Source: Segatella copri (GTDB lineage: Bacteria > Bacteroidota > Bacteroidia > Bacteroidales > Bacteroidaceae). From it: 64,000 nucleotides of DNA. The stretch lies in contig NZ_VZCB01000101.1 of NCBI RefSeq assembly GCF_009494395.1, forward strand, positions 1 to 64,000, in the 5' to 3' direction. The notes under the pieces are model-generated. The model was not told the DNA's origin. It worked only from the letters and a program-made list of their open reading frames with translations, and ran no database searches. Shown here piece after piece: positions 45,724 to 54,473 of this stretch; position 1 is the stretch's first letter, and each line of letters starts with the position of its first letter. The translations under genes were made by a program, and so were the position numbers.

Positions 45724-46820
45724 GAAATGATAGCTTTGTTCCTGATACCTTTATTAATGAGCAAATGGAGTAGGATATAGATTACTATATCTGCAACCAT
45801 TGTAATGGTCAAATTACAGCCCCAGTTATACATCAACAGATTGATGATGATATAAAGCAAGGCTAGTAGGATGATACTTATCAGCGCAAGATGCTGGTTC
45901 ATGCCCAGTTGCATCAGTTTATGATGTATATGGCTTTTATCAGGACTGAAAATCGGTTTCTTCTTGCGTATACGATGTAATACTACTCTCACGACATCAA
46001 ATGTTGGGACTATCAGTAGACTGTAAGCCAGGAAAACTCTTCCCATGGAAATAGGCATTACGTTAGGGCTTACGGCTATTGATTTTACGAACAGGAAAGC
46101 CAGGATAAAACCCAGGGTAAGACTGCCTGAATCACCCATGAATATTTTCGTGCCCTTTGCTGAATTTCCCCAAACATTGAAGTAGAGATAAGTAGCCAAT
46201 ACACCTATTAATCCTGAAATCATTACTTCGTAAGCTGTAAGACTATACTGCATGAAGCAATATACAAAGCCGCATAATGCTATCAATGACAAGCTGGCTG
46301 CCAAGCCGTCAATGCCATCAATCAGGTTTATTGCATTGTCAATAAAGACGATGAGAAATACGGTTAGCGGTATTCCTATACATGCAGGCACTTCGTATAT
46401 TCCCAGAAGACCATACAGATTATTGATGCAGAGTCCACACAGCGGTAATATGGAAGCTGCAACAATCTGGATGAAAAACTTGATATTGGCATTCAGCCCT
46501 ATGATGTCATCCACTATTCCTGCAGCATAAACCAGGAGTAAGCTGAGTAGAAAGCCCATGCTCCATAGGCTGATTTGGATTTTGCCATTCATTGTGTTGG
46601 AAGTCATAGTATACATGACGATGACTGCTGCAATGATCATGCTGGGTATGAATGCAATACCTCCAAGTCGCGGAATCATTGTATGGTGCACCTTTCTAAG
46701 GCTGGGCAAATCGTATAGATTCTTTTGCTTGCAGAAACGCAATAATGCAGGGATAAACAGGAATCCGCAGCAAGCGCTGAGCAGGAAAGACCCTATAATG
46801 GGTAACAATATTTGTGTCAT
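45720..46820 (-). CDS. MraY/WecA-like undecaprenyl-phosphate sugar-1-phosphate transferase
   Basis: A 366-residue membrane enzyme with about ten to eleven segments. It carries the family motifs VDDIIGL (the Asp-Asp pair), FIDNAINLIDGIDGLAAS and GDSGSL, and the His-containing KSHIHHKLMQLG. WecA and TagO members transfer GlcNAc-1-phosphate to the lipid carrier. Having a second initiating enzyme beside the sugar transferase, with a 4-base overlap, suggests two lipid-linked starts or alternative uses. A promoter is not clear upstream. Confidence 0.9.
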   Translation of the reverse strand: MTQILLPIIGSFLLSACCGFLFIPALLRFCKQKNLYDLPSLRKVHHTMIPRLGGIAFIPSMIIAAVIVMYTMTSNTMNGKIQISLWSMGFLLSLLLVYAAGIVDDIIGLNANIKFFIQIVAASILPLCGLCINNLYGLLGIYEVPACIGIPLTVFLIVFIDNAINLIDGIDGLAASLSLIALCGFVYCFMQYSLTAYEVMISGLIGVLATYLYFNVWGNSAKGTKIFMGDSGSLTLGFILAFLFVKSIAVSPNVMPISMGRVFLAYSLLIVPTFDVVRVVLHRIRKKKPIFSPDKSHIHHKLMQLGMNQHLALISIILLALLYIIINLLMYNWGCNLTITMVADIVIYILLHLLINKGIRNKAIIS

Positions 46821-46929
46821 TATTTAGTATTTTATTTTTTCTCTTATTTTATTAATAACCTTAAATGTAGTTATTTATTGCATCAACAACCAATATTTTT
46901 ATCTGCAGGCATAAAATAATCATAAAAGT

Positions 46930-46960
46930 TTGGCAGTTTCATACAAAAGATGTAAATTTG
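46930..46960 (+). promoter_or_regulatory. Promoter of the family 2 glycosyltransferase gene
   Basis: TTG at 46930-46932, 20 bases, then TAAATTTG at 46953-46960; leader about 65 bases. Confidence 0.8.
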
Positions 46961-47027
46961 CAGAAAGATAGTCTTGCACTTTTGCTTAGTGAGATGAATC
47001 TATTCAAATAATAATTAATGAGATGAA

Positions 47028-47789
47028 ATGAAAATTAGTATAATTACAGCCTCTTATAATAGCGGTAAGACAATCAGGCATACTGTAGAATCTGTACTTC
47101 GTCAAACATATCCAGATTTTGAATATATTGTTGTCGATGGAGGTTCTACAGACAATTCTGTTGATATTGTGAAGGAATATCAAGTCGCTTTCAAGGGTAG
47201 ATTGAAGTGGATTTCAGAAAAAGACAAGGGAATTTATGATTCGATGAATAAAGGAATCAGAATGGCAACCGGTGATGTTGTGGGAATTTTGAATTCTGAT
47301 GATTTTTATACGGATGAAAATGTATTGCAGACAGTAGCTGATAATTTCATGAATCATTCTGTTGATGCAGTTTATGGTGATATTCATTTTGTTCATGATG
47401 CTGATTTAGGCAAATGTGTGAGGTATTATTCTTCAAGATTATTTTCTCCATTTTGGCTTCGTTTTGGTTTCATGCCCGCTCATCCTTCCTTTTATTGCAA
47501 ACGTGAGGTTTTCGACAAGGCGGGGTTATATAGTTTGGATTACAAGATTGGAGCTGATTATGAGATGATGGTTCGTCTCTTCAAAAAGCATAAGATAGTG
47601 GCTAAATACATAGCTAAGGATTTTGTTACCATGCGTACAGGTGGTGCAAGTAACAGCAATGCAAGAAGTCGCCTTACGCTTATCAAGGAGGATATAAAGG
47701 CTTGTCGTGACAATGGCCTTTACACCAATTCCTTGCTTGTCTGTTTGAAATATTTGTATAAGATCTTCGAGTTTAGAGCTAGGCTCTAA
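47028..47789 (+). CDS. Glycosyltransferase family 2
   Basis: A 253-residue cytoplasmic sugar transferase of GT-A fold: ISIITASYNSGKTIRHTVES at the start, VVDGGSTDNSVDIV, and the metal-binding LNSDDFY. WcaA-type members add a sugar to lipid-linked polysaccharide. It is the only plus-strand gene in the glycosyltransferase block and has its own promoter, so it may be a later addition. The C-terminus (FEFRARL) lies inside a hairpin shared with the opposing gene. Confidence 0.9.
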   Translation: MKISIITASYNSGKTIRHTVESVLRQTYPDFEYIVVDGGSTDNSVDIVKEYQVAFKGRLKWISEKDKGIYDSMNKGIRMATGDVVGILNSDDFYTDENVLQTVADNFMNHSVDAVYGDIHFVHDADLGKCVRYYSSRLFSPFWLRFGFMPAHPSFYCKREVFDKAGLYSLDYKIGADYEMMVRLFKKHKIVAKYIAKDFVTMRTGGASNSNARSRLTLIKEDIKACRDNGLYTNSLLVCLKYLYKIFEFRARL

Positions 47790-47796
47790 ACTCGAA
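47766..47796. terminator. Perfect 14-bp hairpin at the converging glycosyltransferase ends
   Basis: TTCGAGTTTAGAGC, loop TAG, GCTCTAAACTCGAA. It includes both stop codons and encodes both C-termini. A T-rich tail on the plus strand (TTTTCTTTC) supports termination. Confidence 0.8.
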
Positions 47797-48870
47797 TTTT
47801 CTTTCTATCTCGTTATACAAGTCAAGGTATTTCAGAAAAGTTTTCTCCCACGAGTATGTCTCAGCATTTTTAATTCCTTTTTTTATTATTTGCTGGCGAT
47901 ATGTATCATCTTTCAATTTATTAATTTGTCTAATGAAATGATTGATAGATGGACTATCTATTAACTGTTCCTTATCTCCTATGATTTCTTCTATTGAAGA
48001 ATTTTTTAATGCTAGAACAGGGCAGCCTGATTTTTGTGCTTCTACAATCGGCAAGCCAAATCCTTCGTATGAAGAAGGATAAATTAAGGCAAAAGCTGCA
48101 TTATAGAGTTCGTTTAACTCATCATTGGTGATATATCCCAACTCTTCATAATTGTCACCTAGAATTTGCTGCGTATTTATTTGTTCTTCATTAGTGAGTT
48201 TGCTTCCCACAATCTTTAGCTTAATCTTTGCTTCTGCTGCAACTTTGCAAGCTAACTCGAAATTCTTGTAATGTACTCTATTGCCAACGAACACTAAAAA
48301 TTGTTCTCTCTCTTTAGTATATCTAGCTAATTCATTATTAATAACAAAGAAATCATCAGAGGCACCATTATAGATAACAAGAATCTTGTCCTTGTCTATA
48401 CTAGGATTATATTTAATTAAATCCATTTTTGTATTTTCAGAAATGCATATTACATAGTCTGCCTTTTTTATTGCAAACTTTTTAGTTAATCCATGGATGG
48501 CTTTTTTCAATCCTTTCGCATAGCGCTCATAGGTAAAGTCGTGAACTGTAATGATATTGATGGCTTTACGGTTCATACATACTCTATAATATGTAGAGTG
48601 AAAAATAAATGGAGCATTATATTTCACTTGTATAGGCAAATAGCGTTTCATATTAAATCCCGCTCTATTTTTCGTTTCTAAAATGAGCTTAGCTGGTATG
48701 CATAGACGATTATAGAAAATATTGTTGTTGGTTCCTATTGTGTTAATAAAACTAATTCTATCAGTTAAGGAACTACATTTTAGCATACGTTTTATGAGCT
48801 CATACCAAACCACGGAAATGCCTCCAGACTTTTGCCAAGCAAATACAAGATTATCTATTATTACTTTCAT
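47779..48870 (-). CDS. Glycosyltransferase family 4 (GT-B fold)
   Basis: A 363-residue glycosyltransferase. The C-terminal donor site is clear in YPSSYEGFGLPIVEAQKSGC, with the family EX7E pair, and the N-terminal half begins like mannosyltransferases (FAWQKSGGISVVWYELIKRM). It lies at the end of a minus-strand run of polysaccharide genes. The DNA is notably AT-rich relative to flanking genes. The donor sugar is unknown; its C-terminal residues FEFRA are shared with the opposing gene through a palindrome. Confidence 0.9.
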   Translation of the reverse strand: MKVIIDNLVFAWQKSGGISVVWYELIKRMLKCSSLTDRISFINTIGTNNNIFYNRLCIPAKLILETKNRAGFNMKRYLPIQVKYNAPFIFHSTYYRVCMNRKAINIITVHDFTYERYAKGLKKAIHGLTKKFAIKKADYVICISENTKMDLIKYNPSIDKDKILVIYNGASDDFFVINNELARYTKEREQFLVFVGNRVHYKNFELACKVAAEAKIKLKIVGSKLTNEEQINTQQILGDNYEELGYITNDELNELYNAAFALIYPSSYEGFGLPIVEAQKSGCPVLALKNSSIEEIIGDKEQLIDSPSINHFIRQINKLKDDTYRQQIIKKGIKNAETYSWEKTFLKYLDLYNEIERKFEFRA

Positions 48871-48900
48871 TATTTCAACAATTTAATTATCTATTATACT

Positions 48901-49872
48901 TTAAATTAATGACTTATAAATCTTCTTATATTGAGCAACCATATTACAAAGTGAAAATCTTTTTGTGTTTTCTAGACCTAGAGCTATGTGCTCATTTCTA
49001 GATTCTTCGTCGGCTATCACTTTTATTATAGTCTGTTTGATGTCGTCTACATCAAATGGATTAACGTAAAATGCTGCCTGTCCACCAACTTCTGTCATTG
49101 GTGGAAGGTTTGAGGTGACAACAACTCTTCCAGTTGCGTTTGCTTCTATTATAGGCATGCCAAATCCCTCATATTCAGAGCAAAAGCTAATAATATCAGC
49201 ATTAATGTATTCATTTATGATTTCAGCATCTGTTAAGTCTGTCTTATTGGTTATTTCAATATCGCAATTAAGAATAATCTTCTTTTGCTGATTCGTTAAT
49301 TTCCCGATTATTGTCACTTTGCAACTAACATCTTTTAATGCAGCTATTGTGCGCTCAATATTTTTGTTCCAACTAGTGCCTATCAAAAGAATGTTAGGGC
49401 ATGTCGTATTAAACTCTTTTGGGACATATTCAATTCCAGGGTCCATAGCGTTGTATACAACTTGTATGTCTTTTCGGTTCGTAAAACGGGTGATAGCATT
49501 CTTCGTTTCTTCTGATATGCACACAATTCTATTGGCTAATAACAAAGGGAGTTTAAACCAAAATAACTTCATGATAAGTTTTTTGAGTCCCCTTGAATTG
49601 TCATAAACGCATGCGTCATGAACTGTTAATACTGTTTTACAAAACATTAAAGGGATGATGCAATAGTGAACATCTCCTGTGATATGATTGATGCCAGTCT
49701 TATTGCGGTGCTTAAATGTATACCACATATTTTTCAATATGCTTTTTGGTGATGCATACTGAGATGGCATTTCGAAGACTTCTTTGTCTTCTATCTGGTT
49801 TACAAACAAATCGGATACTTTTTTTATACTATAACCAGCTTTATGATTTCTATAAAAATACGTAATCTTCAT
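48901..49872 (-). CDS. Glycosyltransferase family 4 (GT-B fold), second copy
   Basis: A 323-residue glycosyltransferase with FCSEYEGFGMPIIEANATGR as donor site and ILLIGTSWNKNIERTIAALK ahead of it. It resembles the neighbouring family 4 gene in layout, but with clear sequence divergence. It sits 12 bases after the stop of the family 2 gene upstream (49885) and 30 bases before the other family 4 gene, so the minus-strand run is one transcript. Confidence 0.88.
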   Translation of the reverse strand: MKITYFYRNHKAGYSIKKVSDLFVNQIEDKEVFEMPSQYASPKSILKNMWYTFKHRNKTGINHITGDVHYCIIPLMFCKTVLTVHDACVYDNSRGLKKLIMKLFWFKLPLLLANRIVCISEETKNAITRFTNRKDIQVVYNAMDPGIEYVPKEFNTTCPNILLIGTSWNKNIERTIAALKDVSCKVTIIGKLTNQQKKIILNCDIEITNKTDLTDAEIINEYINADIISFCSEYEGFGMPIIEANATGRVVVTSNLPPMTEVGGQAAFYVNPFDVDDIKQTIIKVIADEESRNEHIALGLENTKRFSLCNMVAQYKKIYKSLI

Positions 49873-49884
49873 TTTTATGTCTAC

Positions 49885-50769
49885 TTAAATTAATCTAATT
49901 TTTGATACATACTCTTTGCACTCAGAAAAATTACCTTTTATAAAGAATTTACCAGTCTCTATAACGAGAAAAAGCAATTTAAATATCTTATATGATATAG
50001 CATTATGATGCTTTTTCATGTAAGTCAAACAACTGGTACTTACAATTGTTCGTTTTTTTAAAGACAGTGTTTTCTTTTCGCTGCCACCACCATAATGCAA
50101 AATTTTTATATCTTTCAAAATATAATTTGTTTTCCCCATGTCATGTAATCTTTTTTGCATATCCGATTCTTCGAAGTACATAAAGAAAGTCTTGTCAAAT
50201 CCTCCGATTTCGTCAAATAGTTTTCTTTCAATAAACATATCAGCACCACAAACATAGTCAACAGGAAAGTAGGCACACTCTTGATTTTGATCAAAAAGTG
50301 TCTTAACGTAATTATCGCTTGATGTGTGTATTGCAAGTAATTTTGCCAGTTCACTTGTGTATCTTGGAAATCTATCAAATGACTCAAATTGTTCTCCTTT
50401 TGTATTTAATAGCATTCCTCCAACAACACCTATACTTAGTGTTTTGTTATGCTTTTCGCAAAAATTAAAAAATGAAAACAAAGCATTGTCAAAGAGCAAT
50501 GTATCGGAATTTAACAAGAAAAGATATTTACCTTTTGCTTTTTTTGCCCCACAATTATTTGCTCTGCCAAACCCAATGTTTTCTTTTAATGAGATGAGTT
50601 CCATATCTGGAAATTTTTCTTTAAGATATGCAACAGAGTTATCTGTAGAATTGTTATCTACGAGTATAATCTCAAAATCTATTCCATGGATATGCTTGTA
50701 AATGCTGGCAATGCACTCTCCTGTCATTTTGGCAGTATTGAAATTTACTATAATGATTGATATATCCAT
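49885..50769 (-). CDS. Glycosyltransferase family 2, rhamnosyltransferase-like
   Basis: A 294-residue GT-A enzyme: ISIIIVNFNTAKMTGECIAS, VDNNSTDNSVAYL, and LNSDTLLF for the metal-nucleotide site. The middle segment VDYVCGADMFIERKLFDEIG and FMYFEESDMQKRLH are typical of rhamnosyltransferase-like members of the family. The acceptor and sugar are not known. Confidence 0.88.
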   Translation of the reverse strand: MDISIIIVNFNTAKMTGECIASIYKHIHGIDFEIILVDNNSTDNSVAYLKEKFPDMELISLKENIGFGRANNCGAKKAKGKYLFLLNSDTLLFDNALFSFFNFCEKHNKTLSIGVVGGMLLNTKGEQFESFDRFPRYTSELAKLLAIHTSSDNYVKTLFDQNQECAYFPVDYVCGADMFIERKLFDEIGGFDKTFFMYFEESDMQKRLHDMGKTNYILKDIKILHYGGGSEKKTLSLKKRTIVSTSCLTYMKKHHNAISYKIFKLLFLVIETGKFFIKGNFSECKEYVSKIRLI

Positions 50770-50802
50770 AACATTATCATTTTGTTGTTATTTTTTTGCC
50801 TA

Positions 50803-52236
50803 TTAAAATATTTTACTTACAGTAGATGCCAAATCCTTATTTTTTAATATATAAACACCTGCTATAAGAACGTATGCGATGCACAATATACAGCATAAAG
50901 CAAACGCGAATATTTCAGAATAAATGATACTTTTGATGCCATAGCAAATAAGAGATAGAGGACTCATAATTATGGCATTCTTGACTAAATTAACATAAGG
51001 GAAACTTAATCCTAAATACTTTTTTACGCTATACTGAGAAGTTGTGAGAACTACCATTTCCGCTAATATTAAGACCATTGCAGATCCAATAGATCCGAAT
51101 TTAGGAACTAATAAGATATTGGTTGTTATACCAACAGCTGCAGCTAAAGATGAGTTCCTCAATATAATCTTATCCTTGTTTAACGGTAATAGTGTCTGAA
51201 GAACTATGATTTGGTCATATCCGATTAAGAAAAATAATGGTGCCATAATTTGAAGAGGTAAGATTGCTCCCTCATAACCAGTTCCCGCCATAATTGAAAT
51301 TATGCTTTTGCTAAAATACACCACAAGTATTATAAGTGGAATAACAAATAATAACAATGCATTTATCGCCTTGTTAATAAGTTCTTTAGCTTGCATCATA
51401 CCTTTTTTTGTGTTGGAAGAAAGTACATTACTTATTCTGGGTACTAATACAGAAGTGACCGTGGTAAAGAAAGTCATGATTACTAGTAACAATTTATTGG
51501 CTGTCGTATAGTATCCGACTTCTGTATCATTGGCAATAAAGCCTAGATATGCTACATTAAATGTCGAATACATAGAGTTCATTAACCAATATACTCCTAA
51601 CATAATAAAAGACAAAATAATTGACTTCGAAATATGGAATGTAAAGCGGAATGTAACTATCTTTTTTGCATACCAAAGATTAACCAAAGCATTTCCTGCA
51701 AAGGTTAAAAATATTAGAAAATAATATATCTTTGTATCGTCTTGGGTACCTACAAATATAAAAACTGATACAACAAACAGAACTTTTATAAGTATAGTTC
51801 TGATTGCGATATACTTGAAATTTTCCAATCCTTGGAAAAACCAATTTATGAGTAAATAATTAAAAAATAATTTGCCTATTCCAATATATAGTAATTCCTT
51901 GTAATCAGAAAACTTGGATATTAATAATGTTGCTAAAATTAAAGATACGACGGCAATCAATGTTGATATAGTATTTAGGGAGAACAATTGCGAGAAGGTC
52001 CTGTCTAGCTTTTTTCTGTCGCCCTTGCACTTTGCTATTTCTCTAATGCCTATAGTATTCATTCCCATCATAGATATAATCGTAAAATATTCTACGATAC
52101 TATCAACAAAGTTGCATGCTCCTATATTGCTAACACCAAGTATTCGGGATACATAAGGGTATACCATGAGTGGAAATATGTATCCACTCATGGTAAGTAT
52201 GGCATTGTATATAAAATTCTGTTTTAAAGATGGCAT
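50803..52236 (-). CDS. Wzx-type polysaccharide flippase
   Basis: A 477-residue membrane protein with about twelve to fourteen hydrophobic segments, of the MATE/MVF-like O-antigen exporter family. It would move lipid-linked repeat units to the periplasmic face. The N-terminus (NFIYNAILTMSGYIFPLMVY, then PYVSRILGVSNIGACNFV) is the standard start of this family. It is 33 bases upstream of the family 2 gene and 4 bases downstream of the polymerase gene. The sequence is very AT-rich. Confidence 0.9.
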   Translation of the reverse strand: MPSLKQNFIYNAILTMSGYIFPLMVYPYVSRILGVSNIGACNFVDSIVEYFTIISMMGMNTIGIREIAKCKGDRKKLDRTFSQLFSLNTISTLIAVVSLILATLLISKFSDYKELLYIGIGKLFFNYLLINWFFQGLENFKYIAIRTILIKVLFVVSVFIFVGTQDDTKIYYFLIFLTFAGNALVNLWYAKKIVTFRFTFHISKSIILSFIMLGVYWLMNSMYSTFNVAYLGFIANDTEVGYYTTANKLLLVIMTFFTTVTSVLVPRISNVLSSNTKKGMMQAKELINKAINALLLFVIPLIILVVYFSKSIISIMAGTGYEGAILPLQIMAPLFFLIGYDQIIVLQTLLPLNKDKIILRNSSLAAAVGITTNILLVPKFGSIGSAMVLILAEMVVLTTSQYSVKKYLGLSFPYVNLVKNAIIMSPLSLICYGIKSIIYSEIFAFALCCILCIAYVLIAGVYILKNKDLASTVSKIF

Positions 52237-52240
52237 ATTA

Positions 52241-53353
52241 TTATCTTGTATATTGTCGATTATAGTCTGTGTTTATAAAAATACCTTTATATGGAAGGAA
52301 GTAATCGGTTCCTTCACCATACCCTGCAAAGCCTTTAAATGTAAAGAAGATTGTATATGCAACCAGTAAAAAAGTAGCAATCAATTTTCCATAATTAGGT
52401 CGAAGCAAAGTGAAAGCTACTGGGACCAAAAACATCTCCATGATATTGAAATATATGAGAGCTCTACTTACAATGATTTGTAGAATAGTGCCGTTACAGA
52501 GAATGTAAAACACGGTTCCAATTAAATATAAGTTGAAGAAGAGGTGGTAACCTTGAGGCTTATCTTCTACTCTTTTTTCAAAGACCATGAGTGGAACAAT
52601 CCATATTAGCCTTCGAATGGTAGCTAAAAGCATGGATGCCATACTGGTTGCATCTCCATTTATCGAATAATATTCCATTTTATCGCCAGCTTGGTCACCT
52701 AAAAGGGCGAATAGTCCGATAGGTAGTCTGTTTATAATGCCCGAAGCTGCAATAAGCATCGTGATGGCTAGTATTCCTATAACCCATATCGTATTGAGTT
52801 TCTTGTTAAGGAATAATGCAATTAATCCCATCAAAATTGTTTTGTGGAAGAAAGCTCCAAGAAGAATCATGAATATGTATATGCCTTTTTTGTTTTCTAT
52901 CATTTTAACAAGACCTATAGCATACAACATCATAGCCATAAATTGGCGATTCATTCCCAAATAGTATACTGTACACATGTAGAATACCAGAAGCGATGTG
53001 AATGGGTACTTGGATGCTTTAAATATTAAATAGAAGAATGATCCGTAAAAAAGAATGGCGTATATCGTGAGAAAAACCGTATAATTGTCTGTCAATGTTC
53101 TTATAAAATACGTAAAATAGACATAACCTATGTCAAATTCCGAATCTTCTGGCTGCTCTGATATGGTGAGTTCTTCAAAGAAATTGTGGTATGGATCCCA
53201 ATCGGTTCCAGTTTCCCATCTAAAGCCGTCTTGGAAAACTAAGAGTGCAAAGCAAGTAAAGGCAAATACATACTTGTATTTCTCGATAATGTCCTTGTTG
53301 AACATTTCGAGAAATACAAATAATGATATAATTCCTATAATGGCAAAATACAT
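52241..53353 (-). CDS. EpsG-family polysaccharide polymerase
   Basis: A 370-residue membrane protein with about ten segments, matching the EpsG pattern, especially FQDGFRWETGTDWDPYHNFF near the start and FIRTLTDNYTVFLTIYAILF. It would link repeat units in the Wzx/Wzy route as the Wzy component. It is directly followed by the flippase gene and preceded 13 bases earlier by the chain-length gene. Confidence 0.85.
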   Translation of the reverse strand: MYFAIIGIISLFVFLEMFNKDIIEKYKYVFAFTCFALLVFQDGFRWETGTDWDPYHNFFEELTISEQPEDSEFDIGYVYFTYFIRTLTDNYTVFLTIYAILFYGSFFYLIFKASKYPFTSLLVFYMCTVYYLGMNRQFMAMMLYAIGLVKMIENKKGIYIFMILLGAFFHKTILMGLIALFLNKKLNTIWVIGILAITMLIAASGIINRLPIGLFALLGDQAGDKMEYYSINGDATSMASMLLATIRRLIWIVPLMVFEKRVEDKPQGYHLFFNLYLIGTVFYILCNGTILQIIVSRALIYFNIMEMFLVPVAFTLLRPNYGKLIATFLLVAYTIFFTFKGFAGYGEGTDYFLPYKGIFINTDYNRQYTR

Positions 53354-53366
53354 ATACTATATATGA

Positions 53367-54425
53367 CTATGATTTTTTAGATGCATCCCTATAAAGGACA
53401 TATATGCTAGTAAACACAAAAGCTGCAAAGATGTATGCTATTATAATAGTCATTCTCTTTGGTCCATCTTTCTTAAGTGGAACTGTAGCAGGTTTTATTA
53501 CAGTGAAGGCTGGGGTACGTTCTTGCACTTTGGCTTTAGCCATTTGAAGTTGTTGTGCACATTGATTGTAAATGTTATAACGTAGTTGCATTTCATTTTC
53601 CATTTCTTCCTGTTTAGTCTTGAACGATGTCAATATAACATCCTCGTTAGCATCAGAATATGAACTATACAATTGTTGTGCCTTTGTATATTGTGCTTTT
53701 GCATCTGTGCAAAGCTTCTGCATATAGAGCAAATCATTTTTTGCTTTTTTTGTTCTATAGTCTGTAATATATTGCTGTATTTTAGCTCTGACCGTGTCTG
53801 CTAATGTTGCCGATACTAGCGGGTCTTGTGTAACCGCAGATATAGTAATGAGACTGGTCTTTTTATCTACATTACATTTTATTGTTTGTGAGATGTTTTG
53901 CAATATATCATCCTGCTCTTTATTGAGCTTAAAATTATCTACTTTTTCCTCATTTTTAGCATTGGCATCTTGTTTCTTAAACAGAGAGGTTGCTACGCCA
54001 ATCATTTTAGACCACCACGTATTTTTCTGATAGCTTTTTAAATATGTGTAGAGGTCAATGTCTTTTAAACCACTGTTTTGTGTAGAAATTTTTACAGAAA
54101 ATAGCTCTGTAACAAATGGTACGGATTGAACTATCTCAGGATATAATTCAGGATATATAGCATCTATTGCGCCATTAGAATTACCCACATTTATACCTAC
54201 CATTGATGCGATATCGCTTAAACTTCCAGACAAATTCATGCCTGATGATAATTCTGGAGCCAAAACAACTTCTGCCTTGTATGTTTTGGGTATACTAAAC
54301 GACACTATAACTCCAATTATCAAAGCTATACTGCAAACTTCAATAAATAACTTTTTAGATTTCCACAATACTTTTATGATGGAAATTAAGTCAATCTTAT
54401 CCTCGATCTGTTTGTCTGTATTCAT
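53367..54425 (-). CDS. Wzz-like chain-length determinant (polysaccharide copolymerase)
   Basis: A 352-residue inner-membrane protein. A first membrane segment (about 33-52, in LFIEVCSIALIIGVIVSF) and the last (about 326-346) flank a periplasmic part with a long coiled coil (about 215-300). The segment PATVPLKKDGPKRM before the last membrane helix is the Wzz family proline-rich motif. No cytoplasmic tyrosine-kinase domain is attached. It would set polymer length with the polymerase encoded just after it. Confidence 0.87.
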   Translation of the reverse strand: MNTDKQIEDKIDLISIIKVLWKSKKLFIEVCSIALIIGVIVSFSIPKTYKAEVVLAPELSSGMNLSGSLSDIASMVGINVGNSNGAIDAIYPELYPEIVQSVPFVTELFSVKISTQNSGLKDIDLYTYLKSYQKNTWWSKMIGVATSLFKKQDANAKNEEKVDNFKLNKEQDDILQNISQTIKCNVDKKTSLITISAVTQDPLVSATLADTVRAKIQQYITDYRTKKAKNDLLYMQKLCTDAKAQYTKAQQLYSSYSDANEDVILTSFKTKQEEMENEMQLRYNIYNQCAQQLQMAKAKVQERTPAFTVIKPATVPLKKDGPKRMTIIIAYIFAAFVFTSIYVLYRDASKKS

Positions 54426-54473
54426 ATTATTCTATGTTATTTGTCAGCTGTACACATACGTACTTACATTTAT

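Noticed and set aside
46821..46929. Minus-strand promoter for the MraY-like gene
   Set aside because: Only loose matches to TAnnTTTG are present; not strong enough to list.
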